64,000 bases of DNA from Gemmatimonadota bacterium. GTDB lineage: Bacteria > JAAXHH01. Location of the stretch: the NCBI GenBank assembly GCA_026705925.1, contig JAPOZT010000017.1, positions 97,866 through 161,865 of the forward strand. Direction: 5' to 3'. Within the stretch, counting starts at the first letter, position 1. Each line of letters starts with the position of its first letter. The position numbers and the translations under genes were made by a program. Shown here one piece after another: positions 23,339-32,713 of this stretch. The notes under the pieces are model-generated. The model was not told the origin of the DNA, made no database searches, and saw nothing but the letters and a program-made list of their open reading frames with translations.

Positions 23339-23968
23339 TTAAGAACGCGTACCGCGAAACACGCCGGCCGTCGTGGCGTCCACGATCCAGACTTCATTCT
23401 GCCAGAGCGTGAACCCGTGCGGTTCCGGTCCCTCCACGTCCAGCCGGTCCAGCTGCTCGCCCGTATTGGGATCGTACAGGAACAGGGCGCGATGATTGGT
23501 CTCCACGCACCAGAGCCTGCCGTTATCCCACGCGATGCCGTGGGGCCGGTCGCCCGGCGCGGGGAAGGACTGCAGCACAGTCCATTCGTCGGGGTCCATG
23601 CGGTAGACGGTGGCGTCCGGGGGCGACGACATCCACAATTCACCGTCCCGCCATTCCAGGCCGTGGGCGCCGGTTTTCTTCGCGCCCGGTGTGGGGTAGC
23701 GCTCCAGCGTCTTTCCCGATGCGGGATCGATCTTCAGGGTCTCGCAACTGTAGGTGGACGACACCCAGAGATGGATGCCGCTGTGGGTGATCCCGCTGCC
23801 CCGGTCGGAGTCGCTGTCGAAGATCCGCAGTATCGCGCCGTCCCGGTAATCGTGCAGGCTGATCCGGTTGTCACCCTGATCCAGTATCCAGAGGCCCTCG
23901 GTCGTGGCCTGCAGCCCGTTGGGATGGGGGCCGGGCGCGTCGAAGACGTGGCTGAGCGTAAGTTTCAT
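23339..23968 (-). CDS. Beta-propeller protein (SMP-30/glutamine-cyclotransferase-like repeats)
   Basis: 209 residues composed of four- to five-fold repeated blades with the pattern GLEWRDGELWMSSPPDATVYRMD, GIAWDNGRLWCVETNHRALFLYD and GFTLWQNEVWIVD. This resembles the NHL/SMP-30 and streptogramin-lyase-like propellers, at less than usual length. No signal peptide is visible. A lactonase or ligand-binding role is possible but cannot be assigned. GGAAGG lies about 10 nt before the ATG. Confidence 0.65.
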   Translation of the reverse strand: MKLTLSHVFDAPGPHPNGLQATTEGLWILDQGDNRISLHDYRDGAILRIFDSDSDRGSGITHSGIHLWVSSTYSCETLKIDPASGKTLERYPTPGAKKTGAHGLEWRDGELWMSSPPDATVYRMDPDEWTVLQSFPAPGDRPHGIAWDNGRLWCVETNHRALFLYDPNTGEQLDRLDVEGPEPHGFTLWQNEVWIVDATTAGVFRGTRS

Positions 23969-24189
23969 TCTACAGCCTTCCCTTGATCTGGCACTGCTGT
24001 ACAGGGAAACCGGGGCGGAACGCTATCCCAAAAAATGCACCTGCGCCACCGGGCTGTCAAGGCACAAAGGCGGCGTCGAAGGCGGCGGCGGAATTGGTTG
24101 TCCCGTTCGCCCATTGGGTGTCGACGTGCGCGCCTATCGGGCGGCGACGTGTGCGCCAGTCGGGCGGCGTCGGCGGCATGAAAAAAGTA

Positions 24190-24227
24190 TTGACGCGCAG
24201 ACGTCATTACAATATTTTTAGAAATAT
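24190..24227 (+). promoter_or_regulatory. arsR promoter and overlapping palindromic operator
   Basis: TTGACG (24190-24195), 17 bp, then TATTTT (24213-24218). The perfect inverted repeat ATATTT-TTAG-AAATAT (24212-24227) covers the -10 box and the first two bases of the ATG at 24226. Transcription would start at or next to the ATG, and no Shine-Dalgarno sequence is present, so the mRNA is probably leaderless and autoregulated by ArsR binding. Confidence 0.5.
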
Positions 24228-24540
24228 GGAAATGATTAACGCGGAATTCGCTCCCTCCTCTCTCGAGGCCGAACAGAAACACGCCGAAGCGTTCAAGGCG
24301 CTGAGCCACAGAACACGGCTGGCGATCTTTTACCACCTTGTCCGCCGGGGCGTAGAGGGCGATACCGTCGGTAATCTGCAGGAAGCGCTCGGCGTACCCT
24401 GGGCGACCCTGTCCCACCACCTGGACGTCCTGCGCCGCGCCGATCTGCTGGCGTCCCGGCGCGAAGAACGGTATATCTACTACCGCGTGCGGCCCGAACA
24501 GGTTAGCGACCTGGTACGCCTGCTTACCGCCTGCTGTTGA
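24226..24540 (+). CDS. arsR: ArsR/SmtB-family metalloregulator
   Basis: 104 residues with the ArsR winged helix-turn-helix: FKALSHRTRLAIFYHLVRRG, recognition helix PWATLSHHLDVLRRADLL, wing SRREERYIYYRV. The C-terminus ends in TACC, so a vicinal Cys pair could bind As(III). The classical CVC motif of the alpha-3 helix is not seen. An alternative ATG at 24178 would place the promoter inside the gene. The downstream gene encodes an ArsI-like lyase, which supports an arsenic or organoarsenical response. Confidence 0.85.
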   Translation: MEMINAEFAPSSLEAEQKHAEAFKALSHRTRLAIFYHLVRRGVEGDTVGNLQEALGVPWATLSHHLDVLRRADLLASRREERYIYYRVRPEQVSDLVRLLTACC

Positions 24541-24618
24541 ATCTCCAGTCGTTGAACAAGGAACCGGTTTACCTGGAAGGATGCTGTCGCAGTACCGATA
24601 CCCATTAAGGAGGAAGAC

Positions 24619-25101
24619 ATGTCAGACTATCCCAAGATCCACCTGTCCTTTCCCGTACGCGACCTGGACCGGAGTGTCGAATTCTACAAGAAGTTCTTCG
24701 GCGAAGATCCCGTGAAGACCCATCCCGGTTACGTCAAGTTCCTGCCCTCCGTCGCCCCCCTGAACCTGGCCCTGTACGCGGATGGGAAGGCGAAGGGGGA
24801 CGGGGCGAACCATTTCGGCATCGAGGTCCAGGACCACGAATCGGTCCTGCGGCATCTGCTGCGGATCAGGACATCCGGACTGGAAACCCGGGAGGAGATG
24901 GACTGCGATTGCTGCTTCGCCAACCAGGACAAGTTCTGGGTGGAGGACCCGGACGGCCGCGAATGGGAGATCTACGTGCTGAACCGGGACCTGGATGAAC
25001 CCGGCGGGCGGGATGAAGAAGACTGCTGCGCGGAACTTAAGTCCGGCGACACTGCCGAACAGGCGCGTTCGTCCGATGCGGCAGCGTGCTGCGGCGGTTA
25101 G
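24619..25101 (+). CDS. arsI: ArsI/CadI-like VOC-fold protein (C-As lyase candidate)
   Basis: 160 residues of the vicinal-oxygen-chelate fold: IHLSFPVRDLDRSVEFYKKFF, HFGIEVQD (metal His), and the family-specific CDCCFANQDKFWVEDPDGRE followed by WEIYVLN (metal Glu). The adjacent Cys pair matches the arsenic-binding thiols of ArsI, an Fe(II)-dependent enzyme that cleaves the C-As bond of trivalent methyl- and aromatic arsenicals. The tail has two more Cys pairs (EEDCCAEL, AAACCGG). AAGGAGGAAGAC precedes the ATG. It lies 78 bp after arsR. CadI (cadmium-induced) is the main alternative name. Confidence 0.82.
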   Translation: MSDYPKIHLSFPVRDLDRSVEFYKKFFGEDPVKTHPGYVKFLPSVAPLNLALYADGKAKGDGANHFGIEVQDHESVLRHLLRIRTSGLETREEMDCDCCFANQDKFWVEDPDGREWEIYVLNRDLDEPGGRDEEDCCAELKSGDTAEQARSSDAAACCGG

Positions 25102-25168
25102 CAAAGATCCGGCGGCCGCGGACAGCGTGCCAGACCGGTTACCAGTTGTTACCGAACGGGAGCAGACC

Positions 25169-26287
25169 ATGAAACCGGACACGCTGCTGGTCCACGCGGG
25201 GGGAGGATTGGAACCCGGTTCGGGGGCCATCGCGCCTTCCATGCACCTCTCGACCACCTTCGAACACACGCCGGAGGGCGAGGCGACGCACGACCACGTC
25301 TACATCCGGATGGGCAACCCGACCCAGGACCGGCTGGAAGAAGCCCTGTCGGTCATCGAGGACGGTGCGGAATCGCTTGTTTACGCGTCGGGCATGGCGG
25401 CGGTTACGGGCTGCGTGCAGACGCTCGAGCCGGGCGCCCACGTGCTGATGCACCGGGACGTGTACAGCGTCACCCGCGCGGTCGGCAAGGAGCTCCTGCC
25501 GAACTGGAACATCGAGGTGAGCGACGTGGACATGACCGACCTGGAAGCGGTCGGGCGCGCGTTGCGGCCCCATACGGCGCTGCTCTGGGCGGAGACCCCG
25601 TCGAATCCCGCCATGGACGTCATCGACATCGGTGCGGTGGCCGGCATCGCCCACGCCGGCGGCGCCCTGCTGGCCGTGGACAACACCTTCGCCACGCCGG
25701 TGATGCAGCGGCCCCTGCAACACGGCGCCGACATCGTCATGCATTCCATGACCAAGTACCTGGGCGGCCACAGCGACGTGCAGGGCGGCGCGCTCGTGTT
25801 CCGTGAAGGCGGAGACCGGGTCGAACGCGCGCGGCGCGTGCGCACGATCACCGGCGGCGTGCTCTCGCCCTTCAACGCCTGGCTGGTCCTGCGGGGATTG
25901 CGGTCACTGGGCTGCCGCATGGCGCGTCACGTGGCCAACGCGGAGGCTATTGCCGCGGCGATGACCGGTCATCCGGGGATCGAGGGCGTCGATTATCCCG
26001 GTCTGCCCGATCACCCGGGGCACGCCGTCGCGACGCGGCAGATGGATGGGTACGGCGGCATGCTGTCCCTGCGGGTCAGGGGCACGCGGGAGGACGCGCT
26101 GCGGGTCGCAAGCAAGGTCAGGCTGATTCGGAACGCCACGAGCCTGGGCGGGGTGGAAAGCCTGATCGAGCACCGGCAGTCTATTGAGGGACCCGGCTCG
26201 GTAACGGCGCCCAACCTGCTCCGGCTGTCCCCCGGACTGGAAGCGGCCGAGGACCTGATCGGCGACCTGGCGCAGGCGCTGGAGTGA
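25169..26287 (+). CDS. Cystathionine gamma-synthase-like PLP enzyme (Cys/Met metabolism)
   Basis: 372 residues from the ATG at 25169 (GGAG 8 nt upstream); the track ORF starts inside arsI. Fold-type I Cys/Met enzymes are indicated by the N-terminal TLLVHAGG, substrate loop YIRMGNPTQDRLEEALS, FATPVMQRPLQHGADIV, and the PLP lysine in HSMTKYLGGHSDVQGG. The C-terminal IRNATSLGGVESLIEHR is also typical. It catalyses gamma-replacement or gamma/beta-elimination on homoserine esters, cystathionine or methionine; the exact reaction cannot be read from these motifs. It is 67 bp after arsI and possibly in the same transcript. Confidence 0.87.
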   Translation: MKPDTLLVHAGGGLEPGSGAIAPSMHLSTTFEHTPEGEATHDHVYIRMGNPTQDRLEEALSVIEDGAESLVYASGMAAVTGCVQTLEPGAHVLMHRDVYSVTRAVGKELLPNWNIEVSDVDMTDLEAVGRALRPHTALLWAETPSNPAMDVIDIGAVAGIAHAGGALLAVDNTFATPVMQRPLQHGADIVMHSMTKYLGGHSDVQGGALVFREGGDRVERARRVRTITGGVLSPFNAWLVLRGLRSLGCRMARHVANAEAIAAAMTGHPGIEGVDYPGLPDHPGHAVATRQMDGYGGMLSLRVRGTREDALRVASKVRLIRNATSLGGVESLIEHRQSIEGPGSVTAPNLLRLSPGLEAAEDLIGDLAQALE

Positions 26288-26336
26288 AACCGGCGGGTTG
26301 CACTGTATGAGCCCGGGTCGATGGGGCGCGCGGAGT

Positions 26337-26645
26337 TTATGCTGCGGGCCAGCAGGTTCCGCAGGGGGCGTATTCTTCCTCCGCCTTGTCGACGGCTATG
26401 GCCCTGGCATTGCCGTTCAGGAAACGGCAGTCGGACCGGTGGTACTTCGAGCCCCCATCGGTGACGTAAACGATCGACACGTCGAGATCCGTATCGGATT
26501 TCGAGGGCCAAAATCGGTTGTTGACGGTCAGTTCGATACCCTTTTCGAGCAACTCTTCCGCCATTGCCCGGATCAGCCTGCGCCTGTGCCACGTGAGGGC
26601 GGTGAGCGCCGCCGTTGCGGCCACGGCAATAATCAGTCTTAACAT
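26337..26645 (-). CDS. Small membrane protein with Ada-like Cys/His zinc motif
   Basis: 102 residues from the ATG at 26645 (AAGGA 6-7 nt upstream). There is an N-terminal hydrophobic helix (LRLIIAVAATAALTALTW) and a C-terminal module YHRSDCRFL...YAPCGTCWP. That pattern (strand VYVTDGG, then H-x3-C and C-x2-C) is the Ada metal-binding-like motif found at the ends of thermonuclease- and ComEC-like proteins and in short stand-alone proteins. It may bind zinc or nucleic acid at the membrane. It is convergent with the cystathionine gamma-synthase-like gene. Confidence 0.6.
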   Translation of the reverse strand: MLRLIIAVAATAALTALTWHRRRLIRAMAEELLEKGIELTVNNRFWPSKSDTDLDVSIVYVTDGGSKYHRSDCRFLNGNARAIAVDKAEEEYAPCGTCWPAA

Positions 26646-26858
26646 GGTTTCCTTATCCTTTTTATTCAAGGTCGGCTTTATTCAAGGTCGGCGGCTTTTT
26701 GCACGGCACGGTCGCCGAAACGCGTCGCCAACGTCGGGAATACCCCTGAATGCCCGTTGATGGCGACGGGTTTCGTATGATGGTTCAATATAACGATTTC
26801 GACCTCGAAAAACAAGCGTGAGCACGCCGGTCAGACGGAATTTCACCGTTTCAGAAGC

Positions 26859-26934
26859 CTTGACATCGCACGATTCGAAGCCTTGACTACGTGCTGTCCG
26901 GGGGCTTGACAGCGCGCGGTCCGGACGATATTAT
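26859..26934 (+). promoter_or_regulatory. Promoter built in 23-bp tandem repeats
   Basis: CTTGAC occurs at 26859, 26882 and 26905, exactly 23 bp apart, inside diverged 23-bp units. The third provides TTGACA (26906-26911), a 17-bp spacer and TATTAT (26929-26934), a near-consensus sigma-70 promoter about 95 bp before the Gfo/Idh ATG. The remaining 26646-26958 spacer contains the direct repeat TTATTCAAGGTCGG (26670s-26690s) and no gene. Confidence 0.6.
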
Positions 26935-27028
26935 AAGTCGTTTAAAAAGTCGTTCCGATTGACCCGCTCAGGTACGCATTACGGCGTTTTATTCATTCAA
27001 ACTAACGACAAGACAAACTGGAGCAGAC

Positions 27029-28297
27029 ATGTCAAAGATCAGACTGGGACTGGTGGGCTGCGGCGGCATGGGCCACCGGCACCTCTACGGCCTGGCCGAA
27101 TTGCACCGTACGGGCCTCTGCCGGTTCGAACCCGTGGTGGCCTGCGACCCGAAGACGGAGAACGCCGAATCCCTGGCCGGTCACGTCGAAGACCATTTCG
27201 GCATCCGCCCGGCAGTAGTCGCGAGTCTGGACGAAGTGGACGCCGGCGACCTGCAGGCCGTCGACATCTGCACCGATCCGCGTTTCCATCACACGGTGTG
27301 TGCCGACGCGGCGTCCAGGGGTTGGGACGTGATGACGGAGAAGCCCATGGGCCTCACGGTCCGCGCCTGCCGCCTCATGCGCGAAGCCACGGACGGGGCC
27401 GGGCGCATCCTGTCGGTCGCCGAGAACTACCGCCGGGATCCGGTAAACCGGCTCGCCAAGGCCCTGCTGGACGCCGGCGTGATCGGAACGCCCCGCTACA
27501 TGGTCCACAACACCGCCGGCGGCAGCAACAAGATGCTGATCACCGTGTGGCGGCACCTGAAGAACGTCAGCGGACTGCTGCTCGACGTGGGCGTTCACTT
27601 CGCGGACATTTTAGAGTACTTCATGGGTCCGGTGTCGGACATCTACGCCCAGACGCGGCTCCATGAGAAGATTCGCTACAACGACATGGCGGGCAAAGAT
27701 CCCGCGACGGCTTCCCGCAACTCGCCGGCCGGAGTCTACGAGCACTGGCAGGCGGAGATGCCCGCGGAATTCGAGGTGACCGCCGAAGACGCGGCCTATG
27801 CCACGCTGACGTTCCAGAGCGGCGCGGTCTGCCAGTACCTGGAAGAGCATGCGACCTTCGGCAAGGGATTCTGGCACCGGGGCATATACGGTTCATCCGG
27901 ATCGATGGAACTGCCCGGGGACCGTTCCGGCCAGCCGTTCACCATTGCCCTGGAAGGCAAGACCATCGAGGGAGACGCGCTCCTGGACCTCGTGCCGGAC
28001 TTCGCCCTGGACGAGGCTACCGCGGCGCTGTTCGGCGGCGACCGCATGTGGAAGTACAGTTTTCCCTTCCCGGAAACGGACCGCAAGATCATCGCCATCG
28101 AGTATGCCGATTTCGCCGAAGCCATCGATGAAGGCCGCCAGCCCGAGGTAGACGGCTACATGGGCATGCGCTCGGTCGCCGTCTCCTACGGCATCATGGA
28201 ATCGGGCGAGGCGGGCAGGGCCGTCACCATGGACGAGATCATGGCGGACGAGACCAACGGCTACCAGAAGGAAATCAACGAAAGCCTGGGCATCTGA
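27029..28297 (+). CDS. Gfo/Idh/MocA-family oxidoreductase
   Basis: 422 residues. The N-terminus RLGLVGCGGMGHRHLYG contains the dinucleotide-binding GxGxxG, MTEKPMGLTVRACRLMREA contains the EKP lysine, and the C-terminal domain is extended. It starts a two-gene unit with the sugar isomerase-like gene 83 bp downstream, a pairing common in inositol and sugar catabolism. GGAG lies 7 nt before the ATG. Confidence 0.88.
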   Translation: MSKIRLGLVGCGGMGHRHLYGLAELHRTGLCRFEPVVACDPKTENAESLAGHVEDHFGIRPAVVASLDEVDAGDLQAVDICTDPRFHHTVCADAASRGWDVMTEKPMGLTVRACRLMREATDGAGRILSVAENYRRDPVNRLAKALLDAGVIGTPRYMVHNTAGGSNKMLITVWRHLKNVSGLLLDVGVHFADILEYFMGPVSDIYAQTRLHEKIRYNDMAGKDPATASRNSPAGVYEHWQAEMPAEFEVTAEDAAYATLTFQSGAVCQYLEEHATFGKGFWHRGIYGSSGSMELPGDRSGQPFTIALEGKTIEGDALLDLVPDFALDEATAALFGGDRMWKYSFPFPETDRKIIAIEYADFAEAIDEGRQPEVDGYMGMRSVAVSYGIMESGEAGRAVTMDEIMADETNGYQKEINESLGI

Positions 28298-28380
28298 GGC
28301 GGCGGCGTGGAGACAAGGCTGGCACGCGTTTGAGACGCGGCAAGGCCGGCCCGGCGCAGCGGCCACCGGAACGAAAACTC

Positions 28381-29223
28381 ATGAAACTCGGCTATTCCAC
28401 CTGGGGCATGCCGGCCGTCGAACTGGACGAAGCGGTACCCCACCTGGCGTCCCTGGGATACGACGGCATCGAAATCACCGTCATCCCGGGCTATGCCACC
28501 GAACTGGGCACGCTCGACGCCGAGGAACGCCGCCGGATCCGCGGCCTCTTCGCTAAGCACGGGGTGGAGATGCCCGCCATCGCCGGGCACACCAGCCTCC
28601 TGGAGCCCGACGTGCGCCTGCACGCCGCCAACATGAAACGGCTCAAGGATACGGTAGAACTCTGCGCGGACCTGACTATGGACCATCTCGTGCCCTGCCT
28701 GGACACCACGCCCGGCGGCCGGCCCGAGGATTGGGCGGACGTGCGAGACCGGCTGCTGAACGAGACGGGCGCGCTCGTGGATTATGGCGCCCGTCACGGC
28801 GTGGTCATCGCCATGGAACCCCACATCGGCTGTTGCCTCTGCGACGTGGAGCGGACCCTGTGGCTGCTCGAACAGATCGATTCCAAGTACCTGAAGCTCA
28901 ACTACGACATCAGCCACTTCGACGTGGCCGGCGTGCCCACGGCAGAGAGCGTGGCGGCCCTGGTGCCTCACACCGTGCACACCCACGTGAAGGACCAGCG
29001 CGGCCGTGCTCCCGACTTCGAGTTCCTGATCCCCGGCGAGGGCGATTTCGACTACGTGGAATACCTGGACGCCATGCAGGCGGCGGGATACGTCGATTAC
29101 ATCACCGTGGAAGTCAGCATGATGGTGCAGCAGCGGGAGGACTACGATCCCCTCGATGCGGCCGGCCTGGCCTACCGCACCCTCGAGGCCGCTTTCGAGG
29201 TGTCGCAGGCGGAGCGGACCTAA
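28381..29223 (+). CDS. Sugar phosphate isomerase/epimerase (xylose-isomerase-like TIM barrel)
   Basis: 280 residues from the ATG at 28381. AP-endonuclease-2-type TIM barrel signatures are LGYDGIEITVIPGYA, IAMEPHIGCCL (metal Glu), LNYDISHFDVAGV (metal Asp/His), HTHVKDQRGR (metal His) and the last Glu in YITVEVSMM. Members isomerise or epimerise keto-sugars such as inosose, tagatose and hydroxypyruvate. The pairing with the upstream Gfo/Idh gene suggests one sugar or cyclitol route. Confidence 0.87.
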   Translation: MKLGYSTWGMPAVELDEAVPHLASLGYDGIEITVIPGYATELGTLDAEERRRIRGLFAKHGVEMPAIAGHTSLLEPDVRLHAANMKRLKDTVELCADLTMDHLVPCLDTTPGGRPEDWADVRDRLLNETGALVDYGARHGVVIAMEPHIGCCLCDVERTLWLLEQIDSKYLKLNYDISHFDVAGVPTAESVAALVPHTVHTHVKDQRGRAPDFEFLIPGEGDFDYVEYLDAMQAAGYVDYITVEVSMMVQQREDYDPLDAAGLAYRTLEAAFEVSQAERT

Positions 29224-29340
29224 GAGTCGCCCACGGGCTACCCGGCGGGCGCCGTGCGGGCTTTGGGGGGACGGTGCAGGGACCAATGCGGGCGCCGCGA
29301 GGGCTTAGCCGGACACCCGGTGGACGCCGCGCCAAAGTTA

Positions 29341-29387
29341 ACTTTTAAAAGTAAAATGAAGTGGATCGTGGTTCGAGCAGGTATAAT
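29341..29387 (+). promoter_or_regulatory. Promoter region of the bacilliredoxin gene
   Basis: A perfect 12-bp palindrome ACTTTTAAAAGT (29341-29352) lies upstream of a consensus TATAAT (29382-29387). No good -35 box is present at 17 bp, so an activator binding the palindrome is plausible. The ATG is at 29446. Confidence 0.4.
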
Positions 29388-29445
29388 ATACGATCATCGC
29401 TTGAACAATCGTGACGTTCATCAAAATCCGAGGAGGCACCACAGC

Positions 29446-29862
29446 ATGTACGATCCCGTTCTCGTTGAACCCATGCGCAGAGAGCTGACGGACCTGGGCG
29501 TGGAAGAACTGAAGACCGCCGACGAGGTGGACGCGCTATTGGAGGAGCACGAAGGTACGGCGCTGGTCGTGGTCAATTCCGTCTGCGGCTGCGCGGCGGC
29601 CAATGCCCGGCCGGGCGTCGCCATGGCCCTGCAGAACAAAAAGAAGCCGGACCGGATCACCACGGTATTCGCCGGCATGGACCTGGAAGCCACGAGCAAA
29701 GCGCGGGATTACTTCAAGGGGTATTTCCCGTCATCGCCGCAGATCGCGCTGATGAAGGACGGCCAGGTGGCGTTCATGCTGGAGCGTCACGACATCGAGG
29801 GCCGTACGGCGCTCGACGTGGCCCAGCGGCTGATGCTGGCGTTCAACGAACACTGCGGTTAG
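29446..29862 (+). CDS. brxB: Bacilliredoxin (BrxA/BrxB, YphP/YqiW family)
   Basis: 138 residues from the ATG at 29446 (AGGAGG upstream). The thioredoxin-like fold carries the CGC active site in VNSVCGCAAANARPG, diagnostic of BrxA/BrxB. These proteins remove bacillithiol from S-bacillithiolated proteins in the cytoplasm; the mixed disulfide is recycled by bacillithiol and YpdA. A YpdA-like gene is present at 45051. The gene is monocistronic and convergent with queF (26-bp gap). Confidence 0.88.
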   Translation: MYDPVLVEPMRRELTDLGVEELKTADEVDALLEEHEGTALVVVNSVCGCAAANARPGVAMALQNKKKPDRITTVFAGMDLEATSKARDYFKGYFPSSPQIALMKDGQVAFMLERHDIEGRTALDVAQRLMLAFNEHCG

Positions 29863-29888
29863 GCCGGGCGCCCGGTTTGAGCACCGTT

Positions 29889-30287
29889 TTAATTCTTCTC
29901 GTATTCCGCCGTGCAGGTCGTGTGGATGCCGCCCCGGATCCGGTAGTCGGTGCTGACCGTCATGCGGACCGGCCGCACGGCGGCGACGAGGTCGTCGAGG
30001 ATTCGGCGCGTGACATGCTCCTGCACCATGCCGACGTTCCGGTAGGAGAGCAGGTAGTACTTGTAGGACCGCAGTTCGAGGACCTGCTCGTCCGGCACGT
30101 AGGACACGATCACCTCACCGAAATCCGGCAGCCCCGTCCAGGGGCAGACCGCCGTAAACTCGTCCGTATCGATATCCACGTCGAGGGGATCGCCCTTAGA
30201 CTCGTAGGGGAAGGTCTCCAGGACCTCGGGCTTGATGGCCTCGGGGCCGTCGAAGTCGAACTGCTTCTGTCGGGGTTCGATGTTCAT
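29889..30287 (-). CDS. queF: NADPH-dependent 7-cyano-7-deazaguanine (preQ0) reductase
   Basis: 132 residues of the unimodular (YkvM-type) T-fold QueF. The nucleophilic Cys is in FTAVCPWTGLPDFGEV, and the QueF-specific motif is LELRSYKYYLLSYRN. It reduces the nitrile of preQ0 to the aminomethyl of preQ1 in queuosine biosynthesis. No other que gene is in the window. It precedes the conserved unknown gene on the minus strand by position only; the transcript order is ino1, unknown, queF. Confidence 0.92.
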   Translation of the reverse strand: MNIEPRQKQFDFDGPEAIKPEVLETFPYESKGDPLDVDIDTDEFTAVCPWTGLPDFGEVIVSYVPDEQVLELRSYKYYLLSYRNVGMVQEHVTRRILDDLVAAVRPVRMTVSTDYRIRGGIHTTCTAEYEKN

Positions 30288-30333
30288 GGGTTACTTTTCC
30301 CTCAAACTCTTATTCCTTAATCGCTGCCCGTGA

Positions 30334-31530
30334 CTACACCCGGCCCGTGATGTCCGGCGCTTCGGGATCGACGCTGCCGCCTTCCGGCTGGGAGGCGACG
30401 GGCCTGCAGGGCATTTCCCCATAGGATTTGTACGCGACGTCGAGCCACGGGGTTTCGATGCGGCGATGGTCTTCGTACCGGCTGTTCATCACGGCGTCGA
30501 CGATGCCCGTGACCAGCAGCGTCCGCTCGGGCGGGTACGGCGCGGCGCCCGTCAGAAAGAACTGCTGGATATTGGCGCACAGGTAACCGAAGTGGGCGTG
30601 GTTGCCTTCGCGGACCAGGTTGAAGACGGCCCTGTGCACGGCGCCGTCGACCCGGGCGGCGTAAGCCCAGGTCTCGATGTAGCCGCCGAGCATGAGGGTC
30701 GTCGTCCGTAATCCGTCATTACGTTCCACCATGAAGACCGCCGGATCTTTCGCGTGATCCCGCGCCGATCCTTCGGGCTTGCCGGGTATGGTGTCGAGGG
30801 CCGCATCCATCAGGTCACGCGACCACAGGCCCTCGTCGCAGGCCCGCCACATTTCATCACCTTCCAGGCACTGCACCGAAGCCACGCCCGTCTCCCCGCC
30901 GATGCGCCGCTCGACCATGCACTGCAGGGCCTCCAGGGTGTGGTAGCCGTAGGATTCGATGCCGCCGAACCCCACGGTGAGCGCTTCTTCGACGTTGGTT
31001 TCCAGGTCGTACTCGATCCAGGGATCGCGCCAGGCCAGCGGCAGGGAGGAGCCGGCCATCAGGGGGATGTCCAGTTCCTCCGCCCGGTTCCACATCCACT
31101 GGGCGTCCCGGTAGTCGTAGGCGAGGTGCTTGTCGCTGAACACGGGCACGGTCCGGCCGCTCTCGGCGAAGACGCCGGCGATCTGCTCGAAGAAGTACCG
31201 CCGCGGATACATGTGGCGGCCCCGCTCGTTCCACGGGTAGTCGCCGTGCTCGCCGATGAGCAGCACCGCGTCCACCCCGAGGCTGTCGCCGCCCGCGTGC
31301 AGGGCCCGGCGGATGCTCGGGTAGACGGGCACGCCGAACTTCTCGGCCAGTTGCAGGCCGATGTCGTTCTCGAGGACATGATCGATGTAGAGGGATACGA
31401 CGTCCACTTTGGGGGCGAAGTATCCCTCGTCGACCGACCAGCCCTTCAGGAACTTGGAGACGATGACATCCGCGTGGGCGCCGGGGAAGTAGATCGTGCA
31501 GATGGCGGCGACGCGAAGGCGCTTGGCCAT
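30334..31530 (-). CDS. Conserved protein of unknown function (398 aa)
   Basis: I recognise the sequence type, which begins RLRVAAICTIYFPGAHADVI and contains LIGEHGDYPWNERG and PLMAGSSLPLAWRDPW. Homologues are typically annotated hypothetical in planctomycete- and acidobacterium-like genomes. It looks like a distant relative of Gfo/Idh proteins, with an alternating alpha/beta N-terminal half, but it lacks a GxGxxG motif and an EKP lysine. No signal peptide is present. It lies 16 bp downstream of the inositol-phosphate synthase gene, so the two are co-transcribed, and a role in inositol or sugar metabolism is a guess from context. Confidence 0.6.
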   Translation of the reverse strand: MAKRLRVAAICTIYFPGAHADVIVSKFLKGWSVDEGYFAPKVDVVSLYIDHVLENDIGLQLAEKFGVPVYPSIRRALHAGGDSLGVDAVLLIGEHGDYPWNERGRHMYPRRYFFEQIAGVFAESGRTVPVFSDKHLAYDYRDAQWMWNRAEELDIPLMAGSSLPLAWRDPWIEYDLETNVEEALTVGFGGIESYGYHTLEALQCMVERRIGGETGVASVQCLEGDEMWRACDEGLWSRDLMDAALDTIPGKPEGSARDHAKDPAVFMVERNDGLRTTTLMLGGYIETWAYAARVDGAVHRAVFNLVREGNHAHFGYLCANIQQFFLTGAAPYPPERTLLVTGIVDAVMNSRYEDHRRIETPWLDVAYKSYGEMPCRPVASQPEGGSVDPEAPDITGRV

Positions 31531-31546
31531 GAGTCCCTGGTCTCCG

Positions 31547-32713
<1,167 letters not shown>

